Part shown: in pieces, positions 37,639 to 47,856 of the stretch
How positions within the stretch are numbered: position 1 is the first letter of the stretch
Layout: the number at the start of each line of letters is the position of its first letter
Assembly (NCBI RefSeq): GCF_029625315.1
Contig: NZ_CP121110.1
Location: 248,001-312,000 of the forward strand
Direction of reading: 5' to 3'
Source: Flavobacterium ginsengisoli
GTDB taxonomy: Bacteria > Bacteroidota > Bacteroidia > Flavobacteriales > Flavobacteriaceae
Length of the DNA stretch: 64,000 nt
Position numbers and translations under genes: made by a program
Notes under the pieces: model-generated
Databases searched by the model: none
What the model saw: the letters and a program-made list of their open reading frames with translations, nothing else
Told to the model about the DNA's origin: nothing

Positions 37639-38820
37639 TTACTTCTTTAAAACATCATCATTTGGCACCCATTTTTTCTGCCAAGCTAGATATTTCTTCA
37701 AAGCCTTTTCAGGTTTATCAGTATACCAAGCATAGCCCGTTCTTCTTTCACGGCTTACTTCCGCTAAAGAATATAAAAACTCGCTGTCACGATCAGAGAA
37801 TAAAGGACGATGTGTTTTTAATTCGTAATAACGAGTCCAAATAGGCGGAGCAGTTGTATCGTGCACCACTCTCACATCATTCTTGATTTTCTTGTATTTG
37901 GATTCCATTTCTTCAGCAACAAAACTCTCGACCCTAGTATTGTAGATTTTAGAATCCTGAAACCATTTTACGGCACTTTGCACGGCATTAATGATCTTTT
38001 CATTTGGATTTTCAATATCCATTAAAAACAAAACTACATCAACGCTTTCGGCATTACAGATGCTTGGCGGTTCAAATTTACGTGCCCAAGCAGGTTCAAG
38101 TGTTATTTCGTCGTGTTGCTGGCACCAAGCAGTCAATTTTCCATTGTCTTTAATTTGCATTTTCAAAATACAATCCAATCCTTTTTGGTAAGCATTAGCT
38201 ACTTTTTTTCTGGTTTTAGCGTCAATAAAAGCATAATCAGGATCATTATTTACAATCTTTTTTAAAAGATTGATGATGCCCATATACGCTCCATCATTAA
38301 AAGTAATGTGTCGACTATAACCTTTTTCTAAAGGAAAATATTGTGGCCAGCCTCCATTTGAATATTGTGCTTTTATGACAAAATTAATACCTTTTAAACA
38401 CCCATCTTTATATTTCGGATCTTTTGTGAGCGTATAAACCTGTGCCAGATAATGAATATGAGTATAAGTCGTTTCATTATCGAAAGTAGTATGTTCTATG
38501 TATTTTGTTTTAACTACGCTATCTATTTGCTGTGGCGTTAAAATAGCTTTCATGTCATAATTCTTTGGCCACCCACCATTATCACGCTGGAAATACAGAA
38601 TATTATCTGCAATTTTAGTATAATCTGTTTCAGCATATTTCGGCTGATTCGGAATCGGATTTATGATATTGGTTTTGTCTTTAATAAAATACCAATGATT
38701 CGTGCCATCAGTAAAAGGTTTTGTGCTGATTTCACTATTTGACTGCGCATGCGAGCATAAAAATGAAAAAACACAAAAAGCAGATGCCAGTAATTTCGAG
38801 CTGTTTATGGAATTGAACAT
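37639..38820 (-). CDS. PL10-like pectate lyase
   Basis: A 393-residue exported enzyme with a signal peptide (1-25, ending S-H-A-Q). It has the (alpha/alpha)-type pectate lyase pattern: Q-R-D-N-G-G-W-P-K-N-Y-D near residue 75, T-F-D-N-E-T-T-Y-T-H-I-H-Y-L near residue 112, and Q-Y-S-N-G-G-W-P-Q-Y-F-P-L near residue 152. I read R-R-T-G-Y-A-W-Y near the end as family-conserved. PL10 enzymes cut polygalacturonan by beta-elimination with calcium. It lies 13 bases after the GH28 gene in the same operon. Confidence 0.88.
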   Translation of the reverse strand: MFNSINSSKLLASAFCVFSFLCSHAQSNSEISTKPFTDGTNHWYFIKDKTNIINPIPNQPKYAETDYTKIADNILYFQRDNGGWPKNYDMKAILTPQQIDSVVKTKYIEHTTFDNETTYTHIHYLAQVYTLTKDPKYKDGCLKGINFVIKAQYSNGGWPQYFPLEKGYSRHITFNDGAYMGIINLLKKIVNNDPDYAFIDAKTRKKVANAYQKGLDCILKMQIKDNGKLTAWCQQHDEITLEPAWARKFEPPSICNAESVDVVLFLMDIENPNEKIINAVQSAVKWFQDSKIYNTRVESFVAEEMESKYKKIKNDVRVVHDTTAPPIWTRYYELKTHRPLFSDRDSEFLYSLAEVSRERRTGYAWYTDKPEKALKKYLAWQKKWVPNDDVLKK

Positions 38821-38832
38821 AGAATCTCGTTT

Positions 38833-40509
38833 TTAGAATTTAACAGCTTTCTTAGGCACGTTTTTGTCAATAGTAGTCGTCTTAGAAAAATTAGCAGAAG
38901 AACCACTTAAATCAATATTTTTACTCGCTTCACCATTAATCGTAATTGCATTTGATGAAGAAGGATTAAATTCGATATTTTTCAGCGAAAGGTTTTTGGT
39001 ATTATAAATTTCGAAAGCATTCTTCGCTTCAATATCCAATTGAGCGTTATTGATTTTAATTCCGTTAGCGTCAATTATAGAAAAACCTTTTTGTGCTTTC
39101 GCAATTAGATTTGTGATTTCAATATTTTCTAAGTTCATTTCCGGAAGACCTTGTAAAAACACAGCTTGCTGAGCGCCTTTGATTGTAATGTTTTTGATCA
39201 CGATATTTTTAAACTGAGGCGTTTCTTCGTTTACCGGAATTGCTTTTGTGCTAACAGTATTTCCACCTTCTGCTAAAGTCTCAGCGATTGATTTTCCTCC
39301 ATAATACAAATCAAAAGAAATTGCCTGAGATGGAATATCAGTCATAAAAACATCTGAAATGTAAATGTTTTCAACAACACCGCCACGTCCGCGAGTACTT
39401 TTAAAACGAAGACCAACATCAGTTCCCATAAAAGTACAATTGGAAACGTGCAGATTTTTTACACCACCAGACATCTCACTTCCAACTGTAACTCCACCAT
39501 GACCATGATACACAATATTGTTTTTTACAATGATATTTTCGCAAGGAACGCCTCTGTCACGTCCGTCTTTATCTTTACCCGATTTAATGCAGATCGCATC
39601 GTCACCCACATCAAAACTTGAGTTTTCAATCACTACATTTTTACAAGATTCTACATCAAGCCCGTCGCCATTTTGAGAAAACCACGGATTGCGAACGGTT
39701 ATATTTCGAACAATTAAATCTTCAATTAATAACGGGTGAATATTCCACGCAGGAGAATTTTGAAAAACTGGTCCGTCAAACATCACTCTTTTACTATTTT
39801 GAATGCTGACCAAAACTGGACGCAGGAAATCATGAATAGCTTCAAAATCTTCTTTTGTTTTTAAGTCAAGACGAATGTTCTGATCGGCACCTTTAGCACC
39901 TTTTAAATATTGTTCAGAAGGATACCAGCTGTCTTTCTTTTCATTTAAAACTCCGCCAGAAGCTACAAATTTCTTCCATTGTTCATCTGTCAATTTACTC
40001 TTTTTAACTTGTCGCCAAGCTTCACCAGAACCATCCCAAACACCATTTCCAGTAAACGCAATATTCTCTAAGTTTTTTCCATAAATAGGAGAGATACAGC
40101 GCCAAGTGTTTAAACCTTCAAAGCTGGTTTCGATTATTGGATATAAAGATTTATCCGTACTGAATTTGATTAATGCACCTCTTTCTGCATGAAGTTCAAT
40201 ATTACTTTTTAAAATGATTGGACCAGTCAGCCAAATCCCTGGCGGAATAATTAATTTTCCACCGCCTTTTTTCGAAAGTGCATCAATCGCATCCGCAAAA
40301 GCTTTTGTATTTAAAACATAACCGCCATTTACTGCCCCAAAGTCTTTTAGATTCACACTGTACTGCGGAATTACAGGTTCTTGGACTTCAGCCATTTTAA
40401 ACTCAATATTTTTATAGGTGTCAGCAGATTTTTGTGCAGAAACTGTATTGAAACTCAAAGCAAAAGAGGCGAGAGCGACACATAAAAGGTTAATTCGGTT
40501 AGTTTTCAT
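38833..40509 (-). CDS. GH28 polygalacturonase-like glycoside hydrolase
   Basis: A 558-residue exported beta-helix hydrolase with a signal peptide (1-25, ending V-S-A). The GH28 active-site blocks are all present: N280-G-D282, G302-D-D304, G336-H-G338 and R368-F-K370 (family form R-I-K). An N-terminal Q-Y-S-V-N-L-K-D-F-G-A segment is typical. It would hydrolyse galacturonan or rhamnogalacturonan linkages. An operator-like palindrome lies 120 bases upstream, and the PL10 gene follows directly. Confidence 0.92.
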   Translation of the reverse strand: MKTNRINLLCVALASFALSFNTVSAQKSADTYKNIEFKMAEVQEPVIPQYSVNLKDFGAVNGGYVLNTKAFADAIDALSKKGGGKLIIPPGIWLTGPIILKSNIELHAERGALIKFSTDKSLYPIIETSFEGLNTWRCISPIYGKNLENIAFTGNGVWDGSGEAWRQVKKSKLTDEQWKKFVASGGVLNEKKDSWYPSEQYLKGAKGADQNIRLDLKTKEDFEAIHDFLRPVLVSIQNSKRVMFDGPVFQNSPAWNIHPLLIEDLIVRNITVRNPWFSQNGDGLDVESCKNVVIENSSFDVGDDAICIKSGKDKDGRDRGVPCENIIVKNNIVYHGHGGVTVGSEMSGGVKNLHVSNCTFMGTDVGLRFKSTRGRGGVVENIYISDVFMTDIPSQAISFDLYYGGKSIAETLAEGGNTVSTKAIPVNEETPQFKNIVIKNITIKGAQQAVFLQGLPEMNLENIEITNLIAKAQKGFSIIDANGIKINNAQLDIEAKNAFEIYNTKNLSLKNIEFNPSSSNAITINGEASKNIDLSGSSANFSKTTTIDKNVPKKAVKF

Positions 40510-40941
40510 TCTTATTCTATTATAGTTAAAAGTCTTTTTAGGAAAGCGATTTACTGATAATTCAATTTTTAATTACTGAAATTTTTATTCAATAAATAAA
40601 ATTATACTTTTTTAATTTGAAATGTTTAATGTAATCGATTACACAAATCTATTAAAAAAATAATATGAAATGACATTTTAGAATAGTTTATCACAGATTT
40701 TTTATGAATTTAATTTTTTTTGAATGCGAAATCAATAGAAAATGAAATGGCTGTTTTTATAGAGAAAGTCTATAAAACATGATGTTTATCAAAGTTACAG
40801 GAGGGTACAGGATGCATAGTTTTTTATGTTCGATTAAATTGTGCCGAATATTTAATTTATCTGTTAAAATTAATCATGATGTAAAATTTTTAGTACTTAA
40901 AATTTATATCCTGATAATTTTAGAGAAGAAAAAAGAAAATA
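40510..40941. other. 432-base divergent promoter region
   Basis: Separates the minus-strand GH28-PL10 operon from the plus-strand GH141-like gene. It is AT-rich with the perfect palindrome at 40630. The only long frame across it (about 40779-41048) has no protein-like character and overlaps the signal peptide of the next gene. Confidence 0.5.
40630..40643. promoter_or_regulatory. Operator-like perfect palindrome TGTAATCGATTACA (LacI-type)
   Basis: A 14-bp perfect palindrome with a central CG, placed between two divergent pectin operons. It shares 12 of 14 bases with the site at 33368. This supports one regulon that covers both polysaccharide cleavage and deoxysugar catabolism. Confidence 0.65.
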
Positions 40942-43451
40942 ATGCGTTCAATTCCTTTCAACAAATTACTGATCATTTTTTTAATGGTATTTACAGTTTC
41001 GGCAAATGCTTGCTGAAATCTGGGTTTCTCCAAATGGAAAAGATATAAATTCTGGAACCAAAGAGAGTCCGTTGGCAACGGTTCACATGGCAATGCGAAA
41101 AGCCAGAGAACTTCGTCGTTTAAAAGATCCATCTATAAAAGACGGAATCCGAATCATAGTAATGAACGGAACGTATTATTTAAACGAACCTTTATTTGTA
41201 CGACCAGAAGATTCTGGAACTGCAGACAGCCCAACAACGATTGAAGCCGATGTAAATGCAAGACCCATTATAAGCGGTGGAATCGAAATTAAAAACTGGA
41301 CAAAATCGACAACCATTATCAACGGACTTAAAAAAGGCTCTGTTTGGGTGGCAGATGCTCCTAAAAAAGCAGGAAGTCTGATTGATTACAGACAATTATG
41401 GGTAAACGGAAAAAAAGCCGTTAGAGCCAAAAATACCGCTGGAACTACAATGGAGCGTATTTTATCGTGGAATCACGAAGAACAAACCTGTTGGATTCCG
41501 TTTAAGGATAAATCAGTTAAGTTCGAACCGGGAATGGAAATGTTTATTGTGCAATGGTGGTCGAATGCCAACTTACGCATCAAAAATATTGAAGTTCAAA
41601 AAGACAGCGCTAAACTTTCGTTTGAAGAACCAGAAAGTCGTATTCAAAGTGAACACCCGTGGCCTGCACCGTGGATTTCTAAAAACAATGGAAATTCGGC
41701 TTATTTTTTAAACAATGCTTTCTCACTTTTAAACGAACCAGGAGAATGGTATTTGGACAAGAAAAGTGCTAAAATCTATTATATTCCAAGAGCTGGAGAA
41801 GAAATTAATTCGGTTACCGTTACAGCTCCAGTTTTAGAAAATCTGGTTGAAGTAAAAGGAACAATCGATTCGCCTGTTCATCATTTTCAATTTAAAGGAA
41901 TTTCGTTTCAATACAGCAACTGGCTTCGTCCTTCACAGCAAGGTCACGTTCCGTTACAATCTGGTTTGTATTTGTTAGACGCTTATAAATTGAAAGTTCC
42001 TGGAACGCCAAATCAGGCGAGTTTAGAAAATCAGGCTTGGGTGGGAAGACCTCGCTCAGCAGTTGAAGTAAATTATGCCAATAATATTCAGTTTGAATCT
42101 TGTCGTTTTGAGCATTTAGCTTCGACTGGTTTAGATTTAAATAAAGGAACAAATCATAATACCATAAAAGGTAATTTATTTAAAGATATTGGCGGAAGTG
42201 CCATCAATGTTGGAGTTTTCTCAGAAGAAGCTTTTGAAGCGCATTTGCCTTTAATCATAAAAGACGAAAGAGAAATGTGTTCGGATGAAGTGATTTCGGA
42301 TAATTTAATCACCAATGTAACCAATGAAGATTGGGGAACTTTAGGAATCAGTGCTGGTTTTGTTAGAAACATCACAATTGAACACAACGAAATTTCGGAT
42401 GTATCGTATTCTGGAATGGCAATGGGCTGGGGTTGGACACATACGCCAAACGTGATGCAGAACAATAAAATTCTTGGAAATAAAATTCATCATTATGCCA
42501 AACATTTACATGATGTTGCAGGAATTTATACGCTTTCGGCTCAACCTGGTAGTCGAATTGAAGAAAATTATATCGACAAAGTTTACAACAGTCCGTATGC
42601 ACACGATCCGTTTTTATGGCTGTATTTATATACCGATGAAGGGAGTGAAGGTTTTACGATTAAAAACAACTGGATTGCCGAAAAGAAAATCCTTAAAAAC
42701 CATAACGGTCCAAAAGGGAATATCTGGGAGCACAATGATCCGTATGTAAGCACTAAAATTAAAGATGCTTGCAGGAATTAGAGCACCTTATAAACATTTA
42801 GAAAAAGAAGTCGTAATCGATGAAAAATGGGGATTGCAGGAAATGCCAAAATCGTATGCAATCGAATTAATCGGTTCTGATTTTGACATTGAAAAAATCA
42901 AATCGACTTTAACTGGCTTTAGAATAGTTGGTCAGGAATTGTACCAATGGAAAAATCATTTGGTGATTTACGGAAAAATGAATCAGCCCGAAAGAACAAA
43001 ACGAAAACTGGCAGGCGCTTTTCCTTCTTTAGAAATTAAAATCTATGATGATTTGGTTTATGATTTCCAAAACTTCGAAAGATGTAAAGATTCAAAACCA
43101 GCATCAGATTGGGAAAATATTGTTTTAACAGCAAATCTTCCTGCTGATGAAAAACTGCAAAAAGAGTATGTAGAGTATCATAAAACGCAATTCGAAAAAT
43201 GGCCAGAAGTTGCAAAAGGCTTCTGTAACGCCGATTTCCAGCAATTGCAGGTTTTCAAAAAAGACAGACAATTAATCTTGATAATCAGTATTCCGAAAGG
43301 AGAAAGCTTGGATAAACTGAATCCGAGAACAACACAAAATAATCCAAGAGTTGACGATTGGAACGCCTTAATGAAAAAATACCAAAGCGGAATTGAAGGC
43401 GCAAAACCAGACGAAACTTGGATTTTCTTAAACAAAGTAGAAACGAAATAA
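40942..43451 (+). CDS. GH141-like beta-helix glycosidase fused to tandem L-fucose/L-rhamnose mutarotase-like domains (two frameshifts)
   Basis: Exported protein of 835 residues after correction. I start it at 40942, where the frame encodes a signal peptide (L-L-I-I-F-L-M-V-F-T-V-S-A-N-A) that the longest frame misses because of an extra T at 41010/41011. The beta-helix part (about 25-585) begins A-E-I-W-V-S-P-N-G-K-D and resembles GH141 alpha-L-fucosidases of RG-II breakdown. A second extra T at 42769/42770 breaks the frame before the C-terminal part. That part has two ferredoxin-like domains. The second carries Y-V-E-Y-H-K-T-Q-F-E-K-W-P-E, matching the Y-x3-H...W-P-E motif of RhaM-type mutarotases. 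The fusion would release and anomerise the sugar in the periplasm. Confidence 0.72.
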
Positions 43452-43456
43452 TATTT

Positions 43457-43520
43457 TGCCACAGATTAAAAGGATTAAAATGATTTTTTCTAATCTGTGA
43501 AAATCCTTTTAATCTGTGGC
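43457..43520. repeat. Hairpin of the GCCACAGATTAAAAGGATT family
   Basis: GCCACAGATTAAAAGGATT and its exact inverse AATCCTTTTAATCTGTGGC enclose a short spacer with its own weak pairing. Confidence 0.7.
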
Positions 43521-43567
43521 AAAAAAATCTAAAATCTAAACTCAACAATCTAAAATAACCACAACCA

Positions 43568-44632
43568 ATGTTAAAAATAGCCATTCTAGGACTTGGAGAA
43601 GGACGAAGCACAATGTCGGCTGCTATAGAAAGTTCAAAATTAGAACTCGTTAAAATATGCGACCGAAACGAAGAATTGTGTAAGCAACGTGCAAAAGAAT
43701 TTGATTTTCATTCGTACACAACTAATTACGACGATTTATTGAATGATTTGTCAATTGATATTATCGCGATTTATACACCAGATCATCTGCACGCACAACA
43801 CGTAAAGCAAGCTTTATTAAGTGGAAAACATGTCGTTTGTACCAAACCTTTTATCGATGATCTTTCGGATGCTAAAGAATTGCTAGAATTAAGCAAATCA
43901 ACCGGAAAGAAAGTTTTCATCGGGCAAAGTTCTCGTTTCTTCGAACCAGCCAAAAGACAAAGAGCCGATTATGAAGCGGGTTTAATAGGAGATTTAATTA
44001 CAATTGAAGCGCAATATCATGCTGATCACAGATGGTTTTTAAAGAAAGAATGGTCGCTTTTGCAATCGTTTAAATGGCTGTATGGAGGTTTGAGTCATCC
44101 TGTAGATTTCATTAGATGGTATTTGCCAAACATTCAGGAAGTGATGGGTTACGGAATGATCAGCAGTAATGGACAAAATGCAGGATTGAAGAATGAAGAT
44201 ACAATGCATTTTATCTTCAAAGCAACTGATGGTAGAATTGCTCGTGTAAGCGGTGTTTACACTTCGCCAACTCAGCCAGCACAACGTGACAGCGGAATGA
44301 GCACAATTTTGCGTGCTACAGAAGGAGCAAGTCAGGCTGATTATCATGAATTGCGTTATGCCGTTACAGACAAAACAGGCGAAGAAAAAGTAATTACTTG
44401 GGGAGACAGTACGATAAAATATTATTTCCGTTTTGAAGGACAAAGCCACCACGGCGGAGAATATCAGAATTACTTAGAATATTTTGTAGACAGTATCGAG
44501 CAAGGTTTTGAAGCCTATCCAAACATGGAAGAAGGAATTGGAACTGTTGCTTTATTACAAGCAATGGACAAATCCTTACAAACTGGAATGCCGGTTAAAA
44601 TTGCCGATATTCTTAACGAATACGGACTATGA
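43568..44632 (+). CDS. Gfo/Idh/MocA family oxidoreductase
   Basis: A 354-residue cytoplasmic sugar oxidoreductase, distinct from the one at 27351. The Rossmann strand is I-A-I-L-G-L-G-E-G-R-S (residues 4-14). The family E-K-P motif reads C-T-K-P-F near residue 95, with T for E. G-G-L-S-H-P-V-D-F-I-R-W near residue 174 matches the H-x-x-D helix. It overlaps the following symporter gene by 4 bases (ATGA), so the pair likely imports and oxidises one sugar released by the enzymes around it. The substrate is not readable. Confidence 0.85.
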   Translation: MLKIAILGLGEGRSTMSAAIESSKLELVKICDRNEELCKQRAKEFDFHSYTTNYDDLLNDLSIDIIAIYTPDHLHAQHVKQALLSGKHVVCTKPFIDDLSDAKELLELSKSTGKKVFIGQSSRFFEPAKRQRADYEAGLIGDLITIEAQYHADHRWFLKKEWSLLQSFKWLYGGLSHPVDFIRWYLPNIQEVMGYGMISSNGQNAGLKNEDTMHFIFKATDGRIARVSGVYTSPTQPAQRDSGMSTILRATEGASQADYHELRYAVTDKTGEEKVITWGDSTIKYYFRFEGQSHHGGEYQNYLEYFVDSIEQGFEAYPNMEEGIGTVALLQAMDKSLQTGMPVKIADILNEYGL

Positions 44633-46209
44633 ACAGTATCTACGATAAATTAACCACACTCGATTTTGTAATTGTTGCGGGTTATTTAGTGGCTTTATTG
44701 GTCATTGGATATGTGGTAAGTATGAAACAGAGAAAGAAAAACGAAACGCTTTTTCTGGCCGGAAACTCTTTAAACTGGTACAGCATCGGGTTTAATATGT
44801 GGGGAACAAACGTTGGTCCTTCGTCATTATTGGCTTTTGCAAGTATTGGTTATGCTACGGGAATTGTAGCCGGAAATTTCGAATGGTATGCTTTTGTGTT
44901 TTTACTGCTTTTGGCGATGGTTTTTGCACCAAGATATATTGCGAGTAAAGTAAGCACAATGCCTGAATATATGGGAAAACGCTATGGCGATAGTACTCAG
45001 AATATTTTGGCTTGGTATGCTTTGGTAAAAATATTAGTAAGCTGGCTGTCTTTAGGATTATTCAGCGGAGGCGTTTTAGTACGCCAGATTTTGGGAATTC
45101 CGATGTGGCAGAGCGTTACGGTTTTAGTGATTTTCTCTGGAATTTTCACATTTGCCGGAGGATTAAAAGCGATTGCAAAAGTGAATGTTTTTCAGATGAT
45201 TTTACTGATTGTCGTTTCATTGACGCTTTCCTTTTTAGGTTTACAGAAATTAGGCGGAATAGATGTTTTAATTGCTAAAACGCCTTCTAACTTCTGGAAT
45301 TTAGTTCGTCCTTCTGACGATGCGCATTATCCATGGCCCGCTATTTTATTAGGATATCCTGTAGCCGCAGTGGCTTTTTTCTGTACCGATCAGTCGATGG
45401 TTCAAAGTGTTTTAGGAGCGAAAAATTTAGAGCAGGGGCAATTAGGAGTAAACTTTATTGGATGGTTAAAAGTGATGGCGTTGCCGTTGTTTATTCTTCC
45501 CGGGATTTTGTGTTATGCGCTATATCCTGAATTAGGAAGCAATTCTGATTTGGCTTATATGACAATGGTTACGAATCTTTTTCCAAGCGGAATGAATGGT
45601 TTGGTTATTTGTGTGATGATTGCGGTTTTGGTGGGAACAATTGGTTCTTCGTTAAATGCTTTAAGCACCGTTTTTACGAATGACATTTATGTAAAGAAAA
45701 TCAACCCGACGGCGACGATTCAGGATCAGATTAAAATTGGCCGTTTGACAATTGCTATAGGATGTGTTTTTGCAATTCTGATTGCCGTTGCAATTGACAA
45801 TATCAAGGGACAGAATTTATTCAACATTTTTCAGGCGGTTTTAGGTTTCTTGGCACCTTCGTTATCTGTTGTTTTCCTTTTGAGTGTTTTCTGGAAACGC
45901 ACTACCAAAAAAGCCGTAAATGCAACACTTTCTTGGGGTTCTGCTTTTAGTTTGTTTGTTGGAGTTTTATATTTATGGATTTTCCCTGCCGATAAATATC
46001 CAGTTTGGCCTCACTTTTTATTGATTTCGTTTTACATTTTTGCTACGCTTTTAATTGCAGCCGTTATTATTTCTTTAACCGATAAAAATCCTGAAGTGAA
46101 TGTTTCAGATGAAACGGATATTCCTAAAACCAGTAAAAAGGTAAAGCTTTTGTTTGGTTTGTTGGGGTTGGTGATTTTGGTTTTGTATTTGGTTTTTAAT
46201 GGGAATTAA
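44629..46209 (+). CDS. Sodium:solute symporter (SSS family), probable sugar or uronate importer
   Basis: A 526-residue inner-membrane transporter with about 13-14 membrane segments. Family signs are F-L-A-G-N-S-L-N-W-Y-S-I-G-F-N-M-W-G-T-N near residue 42, Y-A-L-V-K-I-L-V-S-W, the Y-P-V-A-A-V-A-F-F-C-T-D-Q loop, and G-T-I-G-S-S-L-N-A-L-S-T-V-F-T-N-D-I-Y near residue 340, which is the sodium-binding region of the family. It is translationally coupled to the oxidoreductase upstream. Confidence 0.9.
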   Translation: MNSIYDKLTTLDFVIVAGYLVALLVIGYVVSMKQRKKNETLFLAGNSLNWYSIGFNMWGTNVGPSSLLAFASIGYATGIVAGNFEWYAFVFLLLLAMVFAPRYIASKVSTMPEYMGKRYGDSTQNILAWYALVKILVSWLSLGLFSGGVLVRQILGIPMWQSVTVLVIFSGIFTFAGGLKAIAKVNVFQMILLIVVSLTLSFLGLQKLGGIDVLIAKTPSNFWNLVRPSDDAHYPWPAILLGYPVAAVAFFCTDQSMVQSVLGAKNLEQGQLGVNFIGWLKVMALPLFILPGILCYALYPELGSNSDLAYMTMVTNLFPSGMNGLVICVMIAVLVGTIGSSLNALSTVFTNDIYVKKINPTATIQDQIKIGRLTIAIGCVFAILIAVAIDNIKGQNLFNIFQAVLGFLAPSLSVVFLLSVFWKRTTKKAVNATLSWGSAFSLFVGVLYLWIFPADKYPVWPHFLLISFYIFATLLIAAVIISLTDKNPEVNVSDETDIPKTSKKVKLLFGLLGLVILVLYLVFNGN

Positions 46210-46229
46210 TAAATTCAAAGGATTTCAAA

Positions 46230-46487
46230 TATAGCCCTTGGTTTTAACCACGGGAATGCAATGTATAACATTACGTTTGCCAAAATACGTTTCCCGTGGT
46301 TGAAACCACACGCTATGTTTTGAAAAAGATTGTAAATAAAGCAAGGTTATTTTATGAGTTGCCTCCATTTTTAACTGGAGGTCTATGTAAAAAGAATAGA
46401 AAAAGGCTTTAGCCAAATTGTCGATATTTGGCTAAAGCCTTTTGAGCTTTGTATTTCGGTTTCATCCAGCTAAAGCTGGACGCAATT
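46230..46487. repeat. Composite intergenic hairpins (CCCGTGG type, then nested GGCTTTAGCC type)
   Basis: A hairpin with ATAGCCCTTGGTTTTAACCA (46230-46249 on) and its inverse GTGGTTGAAACCACACGCTAT is followed by a CCTCCA...TGGAGG / CCAGCTAAAGCTGG outer pair (46361-46487). Inside it is GGCTTTAGCCAAA..TTTGGCTAAAGCC (46405-46439). The order matches 24957-25257. It fills most of a 334-base convergent gap. Confidence 0.75.
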
Positions 46488-46543
46488 AAAAACTTATTTT
46501 TTTAATAAATCTTTGAGTCTTTGAGACTTTGTGGCATTAAAAA

Positions 46544-47755
46544 TTATTTCTGAGTTTTTTTCTTCTCCAAATTAGGCAAGAACCCAGTAATTACTCCAAT
46601 CAAAGGTAGAAACGCACAAATCTTAAATACATATTCTATACTTGTAGCATCGGCAATTTTCCCTAAAATAGCAGAACCTAAACCGCCCATTCCGAAAGCA
46701 AATCCGAAGAAAAGACCCGCTACAAGTCCTACTTTTCCAGGCATTAATTCAGTTGCATACACTAGAATTGCTGAGAATGCCGAAGAAAGAATTAGACCGA
46801 TAATTACAGATAAAGTTCCAACCCAAAATAAAGAAACATAAGGCAACATCAAAGTAAATGGAGCAACACCTAAAATAGAAACCCAGATTACATATTTTCT
46901 GCCGTATCGATCTCCAATTGGTCCACCAATTAAAGTTCCTGCAACAACAGCGCCAGAGAACAAGAATAAATACACTTGCGATTGCTGAATCGTAATGTGA
47001 AATTTATCTATAAGAAAGAAAGTATAATAACTCGTAATGCTACTCATATAGAAGTATTTAGAGAAAATCAGAACCAATAAAATAACCAACGAAGCAATTA
47101 CTCGGTTTTTAGATAAATGATGTGTTTCAATTTGGTGAGAAGCTTTATTCGCATTTCTTTCCGATAAATGTGCCGTGTACCAAATCGCAATTTTATACAA
47201 AGCAAAAACACCAACTAACGCAATAATACAAAACCAAGCGATATAAGATTGTCCGTGCGGAATAACAATAAATGCGGCTAACAAAGGCCCAATTGCACTT
47301 CCTGCATTTCCTCCCAATTGAAAAATAGACTGCGCCAAACCTCTTTTTCCGCCCGAAGCCAAATGCGCTACACGCGAAGATTCAGGATGGAAAATCGAAG
47401 ATCCAATTCCGATTAAACTTACCGATAATAATAAGTTGATAAAACTCGAAGCGATCGAAACAAAGAAAAGTCCAACCATTGTAAAACACATTCCAACAAT
47501 TAGCGAGTATGGTTTTGAGTTTTTATCGGTATACATTCCCACAAAAGGCTGTAAAATAGAGGCTACCATTTGGTAAGTCAAAGTAATAATACCAATTTGA
47601 GTAAAACTTAGACTAAAATTATCTTTTAAAAGCGGATAAATTGAAGGAACAACAGCTTGTAAAAGATCATTAATTAAATGAGAAAAACTAATGATAAATA
47701 AGATCGAATAAGTGGTTTTTTTAACTATGTCAGGATTTGCTTTAATAGTGTCCAT
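46544..47755 (-). CDS. MFS transporter, Fsr (fosmidomycin resistance)-like
   Basis: A 403-residue inner-membrane exporter with 12 likely segments. F-S-H-L-I-N-D-L-L-Q-A-V-V-P-S-I-Y-P-L near residue 25, Q-P-F-V-G-M-Y-T-D-K, and G-S-S-I-F-H-P-E-S-S-R-V-A near residue 118 are hallmarks of the Fsr group. G-G-P-I-G-D-R-Y-G-R-K is the standard MFS loop. Family members export small drugs or sugars. It is divergent from an AraC-type gene (101-base gap), which probably regulates it. Confidence 0.88.
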   Translation of the reverse strand: MDTIKANPDIVKKTTYSILFIISFSHLINDLLQAVVPSIYPLLKDNFSLSFTQIGIITLTYQMVASILQPFVGMYTDKNSKPYSLIVGMCFTMVGLFFVSIASSFINLLLSVSLIGIGSSIFHPESSRVAHLASGGKRGLAQSIFQLGGNAGSAIGPLLAAFIVIPHGQSYIAWFCIIALVGVFALYKIAIWYTAHLSERNANKASHQIETHHLSKNRVIASLVILLVLIFSKYFYMSSITSYYTFFLIDKFHITIQQSQVYLFLFSGAVVAGTLIGGPIGDRYGRKYVIWVSILGVAPFTLMLPYVSLFWVGTLSVIIGLILSSAFSAILVYATELMPGKVGLVAGLFFGFAFGMGGLGSAILGKIADATSIEYVFKICAFLPLIGVITGFLPNLEKKKTQK

Positions 47756-47856
47756 GAGATATTTTTTGATTTTTAAATTAGGTTAAAAAACAACAGCTGT
47801 ATTATTTTTTGCAAAGATTAAAAGAATAGTAATGTCAGAATTGCTATATTTGGACA

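Noticed and set aside
40779..41048. 89-residue plus-strand open frame
   Set aside because: It overlaps the signal peptide of the GH141-like gene in another frame and has no protein-like pattern or start context.
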